NCBI RefSeq assembly: GCF_013761245.1
Contig: NZ_JACDUT010000018.1
Location: 1 to 35,085 of the forward strand
Direction of reading: 5' to 3'
Source: Thermaerobacillus caldiproteolyticus
GTDB lineage: Bacteria; Bacillota; Bacilli; Bacillales; Anoxybacillaceae
Length of the DNA: 35,085 nt
In this document: positions 17,260 through 26,105 of the stretch, one piece after another
How the letters are laid out: each line of letters opens with the position of its first letter
Position numbering within the stretch: position 1 is the first letter of the stretch
Position numbers and translations under genes: made by a program
The notes under the pieces: generated by a model
What the model saw: the letters and a program-made list of their open reading frames with translations, nothing else
What the model was told of the DNA's origin: nothing
Databases searched by the model: none

Positions 17260-17287
17260 TTTATAGTACATTCATTGTTTTTCAGAA
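17260..17287 (-). promoter_or_regulatory. Possible promoter of the OpuC-like operon
   Basis: Reverse-strand TTCTGA (17287-17282), 16-bp gap, TATAAA (17265-17260), about 75 bases before the TTG start. The -35 is weak. Confidence 0.4.
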
Positions 17288-17866
17288 ATGAAGTTATCGA
17301 GTGGTATTATCGCTGGTGGATATATCCAATTTTACGGGCACAGTTATTAAAAGGAGTTTGGTGCAGAAATGTGGCTACTTGCGGGAATTTGAAAGTGTCA
17401 CAAAAACATTATAACCTTAGATGGAATCAGTTTACAAATTTGGTATGAATCGATATTCATAGATATTTGGGGATTTGACAGGAGCATTTGGATTATCCTT
17501 TCAAATATTAATGAATGCTCCCAGATCCTCTAGAATCCTCCCAATGTAGCCGAAAAGGGATGAAATGAAAACTCCCCTTTATTCGCATTATAAAAGTCTT
17601 TTTCATTTAATAAATAAGCTGGTGCTAACAGGAAAATGACGAAAGGAACCGTACGATCTCGAGTGTCAGTGAATGATCGATATTTAGATTGCTTTTTGCA
17701 TGATATAAGTAAAACGATACGGATGCAATGATGCTGTTTCTTCATATTATGCGTTTTTGAAACAGAATGAGGAGTTTCGCAATGATACGGAAGATGACCT
17801 GTAACAAGATTTAGACTTATATTGTCAAATGGCGAATGTTATGCACAAGACATCGAAGCGTTGCTG
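17288..17866. other. Gene-poor stretch left of the CRISPR relic
   Basis: No gene is convincing. A forward frame at about 17710-17807 reads VKRYGCNDAVSSYYAFLKQN and then an acidic end before TAA, like the tail of a lost protein. A 71-codon reverse frame (17530-17745) has no ribosome site. The 17800-17866 segment would be the upstream neighbour (former leader or older units) of the repeat array. GATTTAGACTTA at 17808-17819 may be a very worn repeat. Confidence 0.35.
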
Positions 17867-18030
17867 ATTTTTATCTTAACTATAAGGAATTGAAACCAAC
17901 CAAGAATCCGGAAGAACTTGTTCCGGCAACACGATTTGTATCTTAACTATGAGAAACTGAACTCATATCAGCTCTTTCAAGTCGCTGTTGCGGTGTGTGG
18001 ATTTTCTCTTAACTACAAGCTGCCCGTTTG
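17867..18030 (+). CRISPR. Eroded CRISPR array: three repeat units, two 37-nt spacers
   Basis: Repeat-like units start at 17867, 17934 and 18001, an exact 67-base period (30 + 37). Unit 1 ends CTTAACTATAAGGAATTGAAAC, so its 3' part (ATAAGGAATTGAAAC) is the classic end of Geobacillus/Anoxybacillus-type repeats; its first base is A where GTTT is usual. Unit 2 matches unit 1 at 24 of 30 positions. Unit 3 keeps the first 19 bases (CTCTTAACTACAAG) and then diverges. All share TCTTAACTA. No cas gene is in the window. A terminator follows at 18070. The two spacers could not be searched. Confidence 0.75.
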
Positions 18031-18069
18031 TTTGCAAGTGGTGACATTTCTTCGCCGCGATTGCTTTAC

Positions 18070-18113
18070 CCGCTCCCTTGTTGTTCCGTTTTTGTGTTGG
18101 GGAGTGGTTTTTT
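18070..18113 (+). terminator. Terminator-like hairpin downstream of the CRISPR relic
   Basis: CCGCTCCC (18070-18077) pairs with GGGAGTGG (18100-18107, one G-T) and is followed by TTTTTT. It would end any transcript from the relic before the pot promoter. Confidence 0.65.
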
Positions 18114-18140
18114 ATGTTTGACATTTTTCGAAATTTTCAA

Positions 18141-18169
18141 TTGCACTTTCCACTCTGCCATGTTCTAAT
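18141..18169 (+). promoter_or_regulatory. Sigma-A promoter of potABCD
   Basis: TTGCAC (18141-18146), 17-bp gap, TCTAAT (18164-18169), with TG one base before the -10. It leaves a leader of about 120 bases before potA. No regulator gene of the XRE type lies next to the operon. Confidence 0.65.
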
Positions 18170-18296
18170 AGTGATGATAGGAAGCCTATGGCTTTACGAT
18201 CATTGGAATCAATTTTCATTGTATGAACATTCAAATGGCAGATAGAAGGTGCGATGAAAGCCATCATGATATTTCTTTCAACGAGAGGTGGGGCTT

Positions 18297-19382
18297 ATGT
18301 CGAAAGATGTCATTATTCGTTTTGAGCATGTGACGAAGCAGTATGACGGTCTTGTTGTGTTGGATGATGTGAGTTTTGAAATTGAACGGGGGAAATTTTA
18401 TACACTGCTTGGTCCGTCTGGGTGTGGGAAGACGACGATTCTTCGACTTATTGCTGGATTCATCGAGCCGACGAAGGGAACGATTTATTTTAATGGGAAA
18501 AATATCAACCATGTTCCTGCGAATAAGCGCCAGGTGAACACGGTGTTTCAAGATTACGCGTTATTTCCCCATTTAAATGTGTTTGAGAACGTTGCCTTTG
18601 GTTTGCGTGTGAAAAAAATGAAATATGCCGATATTCAAGAGAAAGTGGCTGAAGCGCTTCGTTTTGTCAATTTAGAGGGCTATGAACATCGAGAAATTCG
18701 CGAAATGTCTGGTGGCCAGCGGCAGCGGGTGGCGATTGCGCGGGCGATTGTCAATGAGCCAGAAGTGCTTCTTCTTGATGAGCCACTGTCAGCTCTTGAT
18801 TTGAAACTTCGGACAGAAATGCAGTATGAATTGCGTGAATTACAGCGCCGTCTAGGGATTACGTTCATCTTTGTTACCCATGATCAAGAGGAAGCATTGG
18901 CGATGTCGGACCAAATTTTTGTGCTACATAAAGGAAAAATTCAACAAAGCGGTACACCGAAAGATATTTACGATGAACCAGTGAATCGGTTTGTTGCTGA
19001 TTTTATTGGGGAGTCGAATATTCTTCCGGGAACGATGATTGCGGATTTTCTTGTTGAATTTGCGGGAAAACGTTTTGAGTGTGTCGATCAAGGGTTCTAC
19101 CCGAATGAGCCTGTTGAAGTTGTGATTCGCCCGGAAGACTTGGAAATTACGACACGTGATCAAGGGAAACTGCAAGTTCGTGTAGATTCTCAATTGTTCC
19201 GTGGAGTTCATTATGAACTTTGTTGTTATGACCAACATGGAAATGAATGGCTTGTCCACTCAACGAAAAAAGCAGAAGTAGGAGAGGAAATCGGACTTTA
19301 TTTTGAGCCAGAAGCGATTCATGTGATGCGTGTAAGTGAAGCGCAAGAAGTATCTGATGGTGAGGGTTCCGATGAAACATAA
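18297..19382 (+). CDS. potA: Spermidine/putrescine ABC transporter ATPase
   Basis: 361 residues from ATG 18297 (AGAGGTGGGG leader; GTG 18288 falls inside that site). ABC domain with Walker A GPSGCGKT, signature MSGGQRQR, Walker B VLLLDEP, D-loop SALD and switch His in FVTHDQEEA. The C-terminal 120 residues form the TOBE domain of polyamine/iron/maltose-type ATPases ([16 protein letters not shown]). First gene of potABCD; its end overlaps potB by 11 bases. The complex imports polyamines across the membrane. Confidence 0.94.
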   Translation: MSKDVIIRFEHVTKQYDGLVVLDDVSFEIERGKFYTLLGPSGCGKTTILRLIAGFIEPTKGTIYFNGKNINHVPANKRQVNTVFQDYALFPHLNVFENVAFGLRVKKMKYADIQEKVAEALRFVNLEGYEHREIREMSGGQRQRVAIARAIVNEPEVLLLDEPLSALDLKLRTEMQYELRELQRRLGITFIFVTHDQEEALAMSDQIFVLHKGKIQQSGTPKDIYDEPVNRFVADFIGESNILPGTMIADFLVEFAGKRFECVDQGFYPNEPVEVVIRPEDLEITTRDQGKLQVRVDSQLFRGVHYELCCYDQHGNEWLVHSTKKAEVGEEIGLYFEPEAIHVMRVSEAQEVSDGEGSDET

Positions 19383-20163
19383 TACACGCAATGTTTATCT
19401 CATTCCATATGTACTATGGATTGTCTTATTTGTCGTGGCACCGATTTTGCTTATTCTCTACTATTCTTTTTTCGATATTGAGGGGCAGTGGACCATAGCG
19501 AATTATAAAAAGTTTTTTACGCCGATTTATTTAAAAATGACGTTCAGTTCTTTTTGGTATGCGTTTTTGATTACAGTGTTTTCCTTGCTTATTGCGTATC
19601 CAACGGCTTACTTGTTAACGAAAACAAAACATAAACAGTTATGGCTTTTGTTGATTATTTTGCCGACATGGGTGAATTTGTTGTTGAAGGTGTATGCGTT
19701 TCTTGGAATTTTTGGGACGTATGGACTTGCCAATGCGGTGCTAGAAGCACTTGGAGTCGGCACGAAACAAATTTTATTTACTGATTTTAGCTTTGTATTT
19801 GTGTCTGTTTATATTTTTATTCCTTTTATGGTGCTGCCGATTTTTAATGCACTTGAGGAATTGAATCCGTCGCTTGTCGATGCGGCACGGGATCTTGGTG
19901 CTTCCGCTTGGACAACATTCCGGCGGGTGGTTTTTCCGCTGACTATCGATGGTGTGAAAGCGGGATGCCAAGCGGTTTTTATTCCGGCGTTGTCGTTATT
20001 TATGATCACACGTTTAATAGCTGGCAATCGCGTGATTACGCTTGGTACGGCGATCGAAGAGCATTTTCTTGTTACCCAGGACTGGGGGATGGGAGCGACG
20101 ATTGCAGTATTCTTAATTATTGCCATGGCGATTGTCGTCATTATAACGGGAAATCGGAAGTGA
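19372..20163 (+). CDS. potB: Spermidine/putrescine ABC transporter permease
   Basis: 263 residues from ATG 19372, overlapping potA. Six membrane spans are visible from residue 10 on. The EAA coupling loop reads [20 protein letters not shown], followed by RRVVFPLT. It opens with the typical [20 protein letters not shown]. It pairs with PotC to form the channel. The longer upstream frame inside potA is not a credible start. Confidence 0.93.
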   Translation: MKHNTRNVYLIPYVLWIVLFVVAPILLILYYSFFDIEGQWTIANYKKFFTPIYLKMTFSSFWYAFLITVFSLLIAYPTAYLLTKTKHKQLWLLLIILPTWVNLLLKVYAFLGIFGTYGLANAVLEALGVGTKQILFTDFSFVFVSVYIFIPFMVLPIFNALEELNPSLVDAARDLGASAWTTFRRVVFPLTIDGVKAGCQAVFIPALSLFMITRLIAGNRVITLGTAIEEHFLVTQDWGMGATIAVFLIIAMAIVVIITGNRK

Positions 20164-20173
20164 GGGACGAAGT

Positions 20174-20977
20174 ATGAAACGAAAGGTAAAATGGGACAAT
20201 CTGTATTTAATTATTATGTTTGTCATCTTGTACACTCCGATTTTCTATTTAATCTACTATTCGTTTAATAGCGGAGGGACGATGCATCATTTTCAAGGAT
20301 TTACTCTTGAATGGTACAAGGAAGTATTTCAAGATACCCGCTTACTGATTATCGTGTTAAATACATTCGTGATTGCCCTTTTGGCATCAGCCATTTCTAC
20401 CATTCTTGGAGTGATGGGTGCCCTTGCTATTTATTATGTAAAAAAGCGGAGAATGAAAAATCTTCTTCTTACTCTCAATAATGTTCTCATTGTAAGCCCC
20501 GATGTCATCATCGGTGCATCGTTCTTGATTTTATTTACTATCATAGGTATTCAGCTTGGATTTACGTCTGTCCTGTTGTCGCATATTGCCTTTAGCGTGC
20601 CGATCGTCGTCTTAATGGTGTTGCCAAAACTGCAAGAAATGAGTCCGACCTTGATTGATGCCGCGCGCGATTTAGGGGCGAATCAATGGAATGTGTTGAC
20701 CAAAGTCATTTTGCCGTTTATTACGCCAGGGATTTTTGCCGGCTTTTTTATGGCGTTGACGTATTCGCTTGATGACTTTGCGGTGACGTTTTTTGTGACG
20801 GGAAACGGATTTTCAACATTGTCAGTGGAAATTTACTCGCGGGCACGCCAAGGGATTTCACTTTCGATTAACGCGTTGTCAACCCTTCTGTTCTTGTTTA
20901 CTGTTCTTCTTGTGGTCGGCTACTACTTCATTAGTCAAAGAAGCAGCCGTTTGTACGGAATGGGGGGAAGAAAATGA
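20174..20977 (+). CDS. potC: Spermidine/putrescine ABC transporter permease
   Basis: 267 residues, ATG with GAGGGACG upstream. Six membrane spans. The coupling loop reads [20 protein letters not shown], followed by TKVILPFITPG. Family phrases include NTFVIALLASAISTILGVMG and YSLDDFAVTFFVTG. It overlaps potD as ATGA (20974-20977). Confidence 0.94.
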   Translation: MKRKVKWDNLYLIIMFVILYTPIFYLIYYSFNSGGTMHHFQGFTLEWYKEVFQDTRLLIIVLNTFVIALLASAISTILGVMGALAIYYVKKRRMKNLLLTLNNVLIVSPDVIIGASFLILFTIIGIQLGFTSVLLSHIAFSVPIVVLMVLPKLQEMSPTLIDAARDLGANQWNVLTKVILPFITPGIFAGFFMALTYSLDDFAVTFFVTGNGFSTLSVEIYSRARQGISLSINALSTLLFLFTVLLVVGYYFISQRSSRLYGMGGRK

Positions 20978-22047
20978 AAAAGCTCGTGCAACTATTTGCA
21001 GCTGTTTTCGTAACAGCATTCGCCCTTATGTATATTGCCTTCCATCTCAATAAAGCGGAAGGATATTCCGGGCATCATACTTTAACGATTTACAACTGGG
21101 GGGATTATATCGATCCGAAGCTGATTAAAAAGTTTGAAAAACAGACTGGCATGAAAGTCATTTATCAAACATTTGATTCGAACGAAGCGATGATGGCAAA
21201 AATCGCTCAAGGGGGAACGACATTTGATGTAGCGGTTCCTTCTGAATATGCGGTTAGTAAAATGAAGGAAGAGGGATTACTCGTTCCGCTTGACCATTCA
21301 AAGCTACCAAACTTGAAATATATCAATCCTCGTTTTTTACACTTATCATTTGATCCGAATAATACGTATTCCGTTCCGTATTTTTGGGGTACCGTCGGTA
21401 TTGTCTATAATCGTGACATGCTTGGCGGGAAAAAAATTACAAGTTGGAATGACTTATGGGACAAGGATTTACGCAATCAAATTTTACTTGTAGACGGCGC
21501 GCGTGAAGTCATTGGCATGGGGCTTAACAGTCTTCATTATTCGTTAAACGACACGAACAAAGCGCATTTACGGGAAGCAAAACGCAAACTGGATACGCTG
21601 ACGCCAAACATTAAAGCCATTGTCGGGGACGAAATTAAAATGCTGATCGCCAATGAAGAAGCAGCTGTCGGTGTGGTTTGGTCCGGCGATGCGGCCGAGA
21701 TGATAGCAGAAAATGAAAAGCTGGATTACGTCGTGCCGAAGGAAGGATCGAATTTATGGTTTGATAACATGGTCATTCCAAAGACGGCGAAGAACATCGA
21801 AGGGGCCCATCAATTCATCAACTTTATGCTTGATCCAAAAAACGCAGCGCAAAATGCCGAATATGTCGGCTATTCTACGCCAAACGAAAAGGCGCTTGAG
21901 TATTTGCCGAAAGAGATTACTGATGATAAGCGATTCTATCCCGATTTTACCTCCATTGGCAACTTAGAAGTGTATGAAAATTTAGGAAAACGAATGCTCG
22001 CTTACTACAATGAGTTATTTCTTGAATTTAAAATGCATCGGAAATAA
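20974..22047 (+). CDS. potD: Spermidine/putrescine-binding protein
   Basis: 357 residues, coupled to potC by a 4-base overlap. The N-terminus has a hydrophobic segment (residues 5-25) but no lipobox Cys, so it is either a cleaved secreted protein or stays membrane-anchored, unusual for a Gram-positive binding protein. The mature domain carries TIYNWGDYIDPKLIKKFEKQ, with the Trp and Asp of the polyamine site, then TTFDVAVPSEYAV and VPYFWGTVGIVYN. The Asp and Trp in VVWSGDAAEM and LWFDNMVIPK complete the ligand pocket. It delivers spermidine or putrescine to PotBC. Confidence 0.92.
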   Translation: MKKLVQLFAAVFVTAFALMYIAFHLNKAEGYSGHHTLTIYNWGDYIDPKLIKKFEKQTGMKVIYQTFDSNEAMMAKIAQGGTTFDVAVPSEYAVSKMKEEGLLVPLDHSKLPNLKYINPRFLHLSFDPNNTYSVPYFWGTVGIVYNRDMLGGKKITSWNDLWDKDLRNQILLVDGAREVIGMGLNSLHYSLNDTNKAHLREAKRKLDTLTPNIKAIVGDEIKMLIANEEAAVGVVWSGDAAEMIAENEKLDYVVPKEGSNLWFDNMVIPKTAKNIEGAHQFINFMLDPKNAAQNAEYVGYSTPNEKALEYLPKEITDDKRFYPDFTSIGNLEVYENLGKRMLAYYNELFLEFKMHRK

Positions 22048-22125
22048 GTGAGGAAGGTTTTGAAAAAACGGCAGGAAACATCGGTATTTTTCGTAGTTTT
22101 CCATGGTGAAAAAGGAGGAGATTCA

Positions 22126-22422
22126 ATGATTTTAGAAGCTGTCATGTTACAAGTCAGAGAAGGGATGGAAGAAGAGTACGAGAAGACATTCAAGAAAGCA
22201 TCAAGCATTATTTCAAAGATGAAAGGGTATATTCACCACGAACTCCAACGCTGTATAGAACAAAAAGGAAAATATCTTCTTCTTATATAGTGGGAAACGC
22301 TTGAAGACCATACAGTTGGTTTTCGTCAATCACCAGATTACCAAGAGTGGAAAGCTTTATTGCATCACTTCTATGATCCATCTCCAACAGTAGAGCATTT
22401 CCAACGAGTAGACCTCTCATGA
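22126..22422 (+). pseudogene. ABM-domain (quinol monooxygenase-like) gene with an internal amber stop
   Basis: ATG 22126 has AAAGGAGGAG upstream. The frame reads MILEAVMLQVREGMEEEYEK through KYLLLI, then TAG at 22288-22290, then continues in frame as WETLEDHTVGFRQSPDYQEW to TGA at 22420-22422, 97 residues in all with the stop read through. This is the antibiotic-biosynthesis-monooxygenase fold, whose usual text at this point is LLLV-x-WETLEDH. A single base change from Lys, Gln or Glu explains the stop. Small heme or quinone-related oxygenases of this type are common in Bacillus. It lies 78 bases after potD. Confidence 0.82.
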
Positions 22423-22597
22423 AAATTTTAACATGTTTTTCGCAAATCCTCCCTTCTTCAGACGATGTGCAGGCAGGAGCGAGGCGTTAACTAACATGTT
22501 AGGGGGCAGAGTCCTTCAAAACTGTTAAAAAGTGACCTAAAAGGCAAAGAATGTATGGATGTCCACTGCTTTCTTTTTGGTTGTTTCCATAATAAAG

Positions 22598-22621
22598 CCC
22601 CCTCGCTGTTACGCAAGGGGG
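22598..22621 (-). terminator. GC-rich terminator downstream of the pspA-like gene
   Basis: CCCCCTCGC (22598-22606) pairs with GCAAGGGGG (22613-22621, one G-T) around TGTTAC; on the reverse strand CTTTATT follows. It may serve both strands. Confidence 0.7.
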
Positions 22622-22668
22622 AGGGAATCTATATAAAAAGGGGGGTTATAGAGTACAAGGCTATAAAA

Positions 22669-23319
22669 TTATCGGGCTGCTTTTAATTGGGCTAGCTCTT
22701 TTTCAACTTCCTCTTCTAATTGTGAAGAAGAATGAAGTGCTTTGTGTGATTCATATAAGTAACTGCTTGCTTTTGCTTCGGCTTCAAGGGCAAATACACG
22801 CTCTTCCATACGCGCAAAGCCTTTTAGCGCATGATCCGGGTGAAAGGAAACGAGCGATGCGTTAATCTGTTTCACCGCTTTGGCAGCATTAGCACGCGCG
22901 ATTAAGTCGAGTTGTTTTACCTTTAGTTCTTCGTACGTTTCTTTTAACTGTTTCAATTGTTCGGTTAAGTATGTTGTTTTTTCCTTAAGCGTGTCGTATT
23001 GTTGCTTGTACAAGGAAAGTTTTTTCTCGTAAGCGAGTTTTTCTTGTAACGCCATTTTCGCAATGGATTCTTCGTTTCGTTCAACTGCTAGCTTAGCTTG
23101 GCGAGCTCGTTTTTCCACGATTTCTTCAGCTTGCTGGATGAGCGCTTCATAGCGACGTTCGACGATAAACTGTTGTGCTAACGCATGTTGGGCTTTTTCG
23201 ATTTGTTCCTCAAGGTCGCGAAGGTATTGTTTTGTCATGCTAATAGGATCTTCAAATTTGTCGACGAGCTCATGCAAATCCGCGAGCACGACATTTTTGA
23301 CGCGCTTCAAAAGTCCCAT
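22669..23319 (-). CDS. PspA/IM30-family membrane-stress protein
   Basis: 216 residues from the second of two adjacent ATGs (23319), 7 bases after GGAGG. It begins MGLLKRVKNVVLADLHELVD and then DPISMTKQYLRDLEEQIEKA, the amphipathic helix plus start of the long coiled coil of PspA/LiaH/Vipp1 proteins. Heptads run to the C-terminus without membrane segments. Such proteins assemble into large rings and bind damaged membranes. The start overlaps the stop of the membrane-protein gene (ATGATG/TGA), so the two are made together. It is closest to PspA/LiaH; I cannot pick between them. Confidence 0.85.
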   Translation of the reverse strand: MGLLKRVKNVVLADLHELVDKFEDPISMTKQYLRDLEEQIEKAQHALAQQFIVERRYEALIQQAEEIVEKRARQAKLAVERNEESIAKMALQEKLAYEKKLSLYKQQYDTLKEKTTYLTEQLKQLKETYEELKVKQLDLIARANAAKAVKQINASLVSFHPDHALKGFARMEERVFALEAEAKASSYLYESHKALHSSSQLEEEVEKELAQLKAAR

Positions 23320-23843
23320 CATTGTTCCTCCTTCCGAATGTTCTTTTCCCATTCATCTAAAAAGTGACGTTGGTTTACGTTAGGAATTGCTAATGCTGAA
23401 AGATCCTCGTTAACAGTTTCATATTTTGTTTTTTTATAAATCATGTAAGCTGCGATTAACCCAAGCGGAATGAGCAATAGTTTTGGCAGAAGTGCTACTA
23501 CCCCAACTCCCATGAGCGCAAGCCCTGTCCACTTCCAAGCACGGGAACGGCTTGCTGTTTTCCACATGATCCAACCAATGACGATCATGGCTAGTTGGAA
23601 AAGAATCGGAATGATCCCGAACAGCATCCATCCACTTGGTTCTATAAAGCCACCTCTTGGACCATAATGGAAGGCGAAATGATGATGCTTAACAAATGGA
23701 CCATAGTGGCGAGGTATGTCTGCCATTGGCATATTGTGATATCCCCGGCCAAATCCGATGTTCATGAAAGCGCCGATCTGAATCGTGCCGTACACGATGA
23801 CCGCTAAGAGAAGAAGCAGTAGGACGATCGTTCGCTTTTTCAC
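23319..23843 (-). CDS. Membrane protein paired with the PspA-like protein
   Basis: 174 residues, GTG start with AGGAGGTG upstream. One N-terminal span (7-27) is followed by an external His/Tyr/Gly/Pro-rich stretch with FVKHHHFAFHYGPRGGF, two or three spans between about 72 and 135 (PILFQLAMIVIGWIMW and LALMGVGVVALLPKLLLIPL), and a charged cytoplasmic tail ending WEKNIRKEEQ. No family is recognised for certain; it recalls small membrane partners (LiaI/PspC-like) of PspA proteins. Four bases of overlap with the pspA-like gene mean tight coupling. The His cluster could bind metal or sense protons, which is inference. Confidence 0.7.
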   Translation of the reverse strand: MKKRTIVLLLLLLAVIVYGTIQIGAFMNIGFGRGYHNMPMADIPRHYGPFVKHHHFAFHYGPRGGFIEPSGWMLFGIIPILFQLAMIVIGWIMWKTASRSRAWKWTGLALMGVGVVALLPKLLLIPLGLIAAYMIYKKTKYETVNEDLSALAIPNVNQRHFLDEWEKNIRKEEQ

Positions 23844-23954
23844 TCAGTTTTTCACCTCCTTTTTTGTTTAGAGCTTATTTACACTTTGCATTGTAGAAAA
23901 GAAAAGAGAAAATTAGGTGAAAAACAAGGACAAGTTGAAAAATTTTTTATGAAA

Positions 23955-23992
23955 AAAGAAAAAAAGGCGCTTTTCGTTGCGAAAAGCACCTT
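23955..23992 (-). terminator. Terminator after the histidine kinase gene
   Basis: AAGGCGCTTTTC (23964-23975) pairs with GAAAAGCACCTT (23981-23992, one G-T); on the reverse strand seven or more T follow. It separates the two-component genes from the pspA-like pair, which therefore need their own promoter in 23844-23954. Confidence 0.9.
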
Positions 23993-23995
23993 GGT

Positions 23996-25324
23996 TTAAA
24001 AAGGAATTTTCACGATAAACTCGGTTCCTTTCCCCACTTCACTATGGACTTCGATTCGTCCTTTATGGGCATCAACAATCCATTTAGCAATCGACAATCC
24101 AAGACCATGGCCGCCGTACTGGCGCGACCTCGCTTTATCGACGCGATAGAACCGATCAAAAATTCTTGCGATATCTTCACGCGGGATGCCAATTCCCGTG
24201 TCTTTGACAGAGATCGTGAGCATATGTTGATGTTTGAATGGTTCGACGCGAAGCTGTAACGTGACTTCCCCGTTATTCGGTGTGTATTTAATCGCATTGT
24301 CTAACAAGATGTACAATAGTTGCGTTAACTTATCAGTATCTCCAGAAATAATGACAGATTCCGGAGCATCGAAATGGAGGTGTATTTCTTTTTTCATCGC
24401 TAAATCTTCGAATGATTGTAACGTCCGTTCTGCATGTGGGCGAAAATCAAAAATGTCCTTTACTAATTCAAGCGAAGCGTGTTCGGAGTCTGAGCGGGCA
24501 AGTGTCAGCAAGTCATTGATCAGCTTTGTCATTCGCTTCACTTCTTCCCGCAGACGATGCAAGATTTTTTGACTAAAATCATTTGCAGTGATTTCTCCGT
24601 CCATCTCCAATGCCTCGACAGATGAAAAAATGACGCTTAGCGGTGTCCGCAGCTCATGAGAGGCATTGGCAACGAATTCACGCTGACGATTGTATGACTC
24701 TTGAATGGGGACGAGCGCCCGCTTTGACATAAAGTGGCTCAATAACAAAGCGACACCAATAAATAATATCGCTAGCCCGATCAAGACAATAAGTAACCAT
24801 TTGAAAACTTTCGAAAACGATGTGACATCCATTCCGATATATAGCATCCCGATAAAGTGATTGCGAATGATAATGGGTCGGGCAATGGTAAGAAGTCTTA
24901 ATTCAGGTGAATGGAACCTTGAAAATTCATACATATGGGACGGAAGATTAACATCTACATACTTTAACTCGTTTTCCTTTGGAGCTGATTGTTGCAGCTC
25001 CTTAAGAAGGATCGGTCTGAGTCCTTTATTGATTTCATCCCCCATTATAAGCTGTCCGCGCGGGTCAATGACATAAAAAAAGAACTGGTCTTCGTTTAAA
25101 AACACAACGTTTTGACTGTCGATTAAGTCGGGATTCGTTTGTTCGATTAAAATGTCTTCAATCGCTTTCATTTCTTGCTCGGCAAGGCTCGTAATCCTTC
25201 GCTCTTGGTCATTTGTGATAATCATGTAAAGCAGGAAATAAACAATAATGATGAATACCGTTAAGAAAATCATTAAAATTCCGCTGTAAAGGGCGGTTAA
25301 ACGCAATTGGGTGAGACGAAACAT
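23996..25324 (-). CDS. Sensor histidine kinase
   Basis: 442 residues from ATG 25324; longer in-frame starts overlap the regulator gene and lack ribosome sites. The chosen start itself has only a weak AGGA very close by, implying coupled translation. Span 1 is at 10-35, an external sensor of about 135 residues follows (FFFYVIDPRGQLIMGDEINK, of the PAS/Cache style), and span 2 is at 173-198. Phospho-acceptor His223 is in REFVANASHELRTPLSV. The ATPase boxes DNAIKYTPNN, DTGIGIPRED and GGHGLGLSIA are intact. It partners with the regulator upstream. The signal is unknown; cell-envelope stress is a guess from the neighbours. Confidence 0.9.
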   Translation of the reverse strand: MFRLTQLRLTALYSGILMIFLTVFIIIVYFLLYMIITNDQERRITSLAEQEMKAIEDILIEQTNPDLIDSQNVVFLNEDQFFFYVIDPRGQLIMGDEINKGLRPILLKELQQSAPKENELKYVDVNLPSHMYEFSRFHSPELRLLTIARPIIIRNHFIGMLYIGMDVTSFSKVFKWLLIVLIGLAILFIGVALLLSHFMSKRALVPIQESYNRQREFVANASHELRTPLSVIFSSVEALEMDGEITANDFSQKILHRLREEVKRMTKLINDLLTLARSDSEHASLELVKDIFDFRPHAERTLQSFEDLAMKKEIHLHFDAPESVIISGDTDKLTQLLYILLDNAIKYTPNNGEVTLQLRVEPFKHQHMLTISVKDTGIGIPREDIARIFDRFYRVDKARSRQYGGHGLGLSIAKWIVDAHKGRIEVHSEVGKGTEFIVKIPF

Positions 25325-25358
25325 ATCCTGTTTGTTTTTTGCAATGAAGGAGAGGAAT

Positions 25359-26021
25359 TTATTCTTCAATTTTGTATCCCACCCCGCGTACGGTTTGAAT
25401 AATGTCAGCATCAAGTTTTTTTCGAAGAAGTTTGACAGTGGCATCGATAGTTTTCATCGAAACATCTGCATCGTATCCCCAGATGCGATCGAAAAGAGTT
25501 TCACGAGATAATACCCGCCCTTTATTTTGCAGCAGCATGTCGAGAAGCTGAAATTCACGAGGCGTCAAAAAAATTTCTTTATCGCCGCGATGCAGTGTAT
25601 GACTTGTTCGATTGAGAACAAAGTCTTTAAATTGAATCGTCTCCTCTTGAATCGGTACGAATGTGCGCCGCGACAATGCTTTCAAGCGCGCCATTAGTTC
25701 ATCAATTTCAAATGGCTTAACGAGATAATCATCTGCTCCTGCTTCTAACCCTTCGACGCGATCTTGCACCGCGTCTTTTGCTGTAAGCATGAGGATGGCC
25801 CCTGAATATCCTTTTTTGCGGAGACGTTTGCAAATATCTACGCCATCTCCATTTGGCAGCATCCAATCCAAGATAACAACATCGTAGAAGGAAGCAAGTG
25901 CATAATCATACGCATCTTCTCCTTCTTCGACCCAATCGACTTTATCGACCCCTTTTTTCTTGAGCATGTGTACAATCAGTTCACCTAAATATGGATCATC
26001 TTCTGCCAACAAAATTTTCAT
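25359..26021 (-). CDS. OmpR/PhoB-family response regulator
   Basis: 220 residues, ATG with AGAAGGAAC upstream. In the receiver domain, acidic pocket residues are in LLAEDDP, the phospho-acceptor is Asp52 (VVILDWMLPNGDG), with Thr80 and Lys102 (DYLVKPF). The C-terminal winged helix (about 125-220) includes FLTPREFQLLDMLLQNKGRV and ends VRGVGYKIEE. It is 34 bases ahead of the kinase gene. It is divergent from yuaF; phased GTGAAAAA repeats in the shared region are candidate binding sites. Confidence 0.93.
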   Translation of the reverse strand: MKILLAEDDPYLGELIVHMLKKKGVDKVDWVEEGEDAYDYALASFYDVVILDWMLPNGDGVDICKRLRKKGYSGAILMLTAKDAVQDRVEGLEAGADDYLVKPFEIDELMARLKALSRRTFVPIQEETIQFKDFVLNRTSHTLHRGDKEIFLTPREFQLLDMLLQNKGRVLSRETLFDRIWGYDADVSMKTIDATVKLLRKKLDADIIQTVRGVGYKIEE

Positions 26022-26077
26022 TTGTTCCTTCTCCCTTTCGTTTTCCTTCCTTTATTTTATCATCATAACAAACCTTC

Positions 26078-26105
26078 GTGAAAAATAAGTGAAAAAAGAT
26101 GAAAC
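26078..26105. promoter_or_regulatory. Phased GTGAAAAA direct repeats between response regulator and yuaF
   Basis: GTGAAAAAT (26078-26086), GTGAAAAAA (26089-26097) and TGAAAC (26100-26105) repeat at 11- and 10-bp steps on one DNA face, the spacing OmpR-type regulators use for tandem dimers. The last unit is also the -35 of the sigma-W promoter of yuaF. Confidence 0.45.

Noticed and set aside
17530-17745. 71-codon reverse frame
   Set aside because: No ribosome site or recognisable domain; it lies in decayed sequence.
17918-18121. 67-codon forward frame
   Set aside because: It runs across CRISPR repeat units 2 and 3 and a terminator, with no ribosome site.
23917-23957. TGAAAAA units ahead of the pspA-like pair as an operator
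   Set aside because: Spacings of 18 and 14 bases are not phased, and the region is A-rich by chance; kept only as a remark in a finding.
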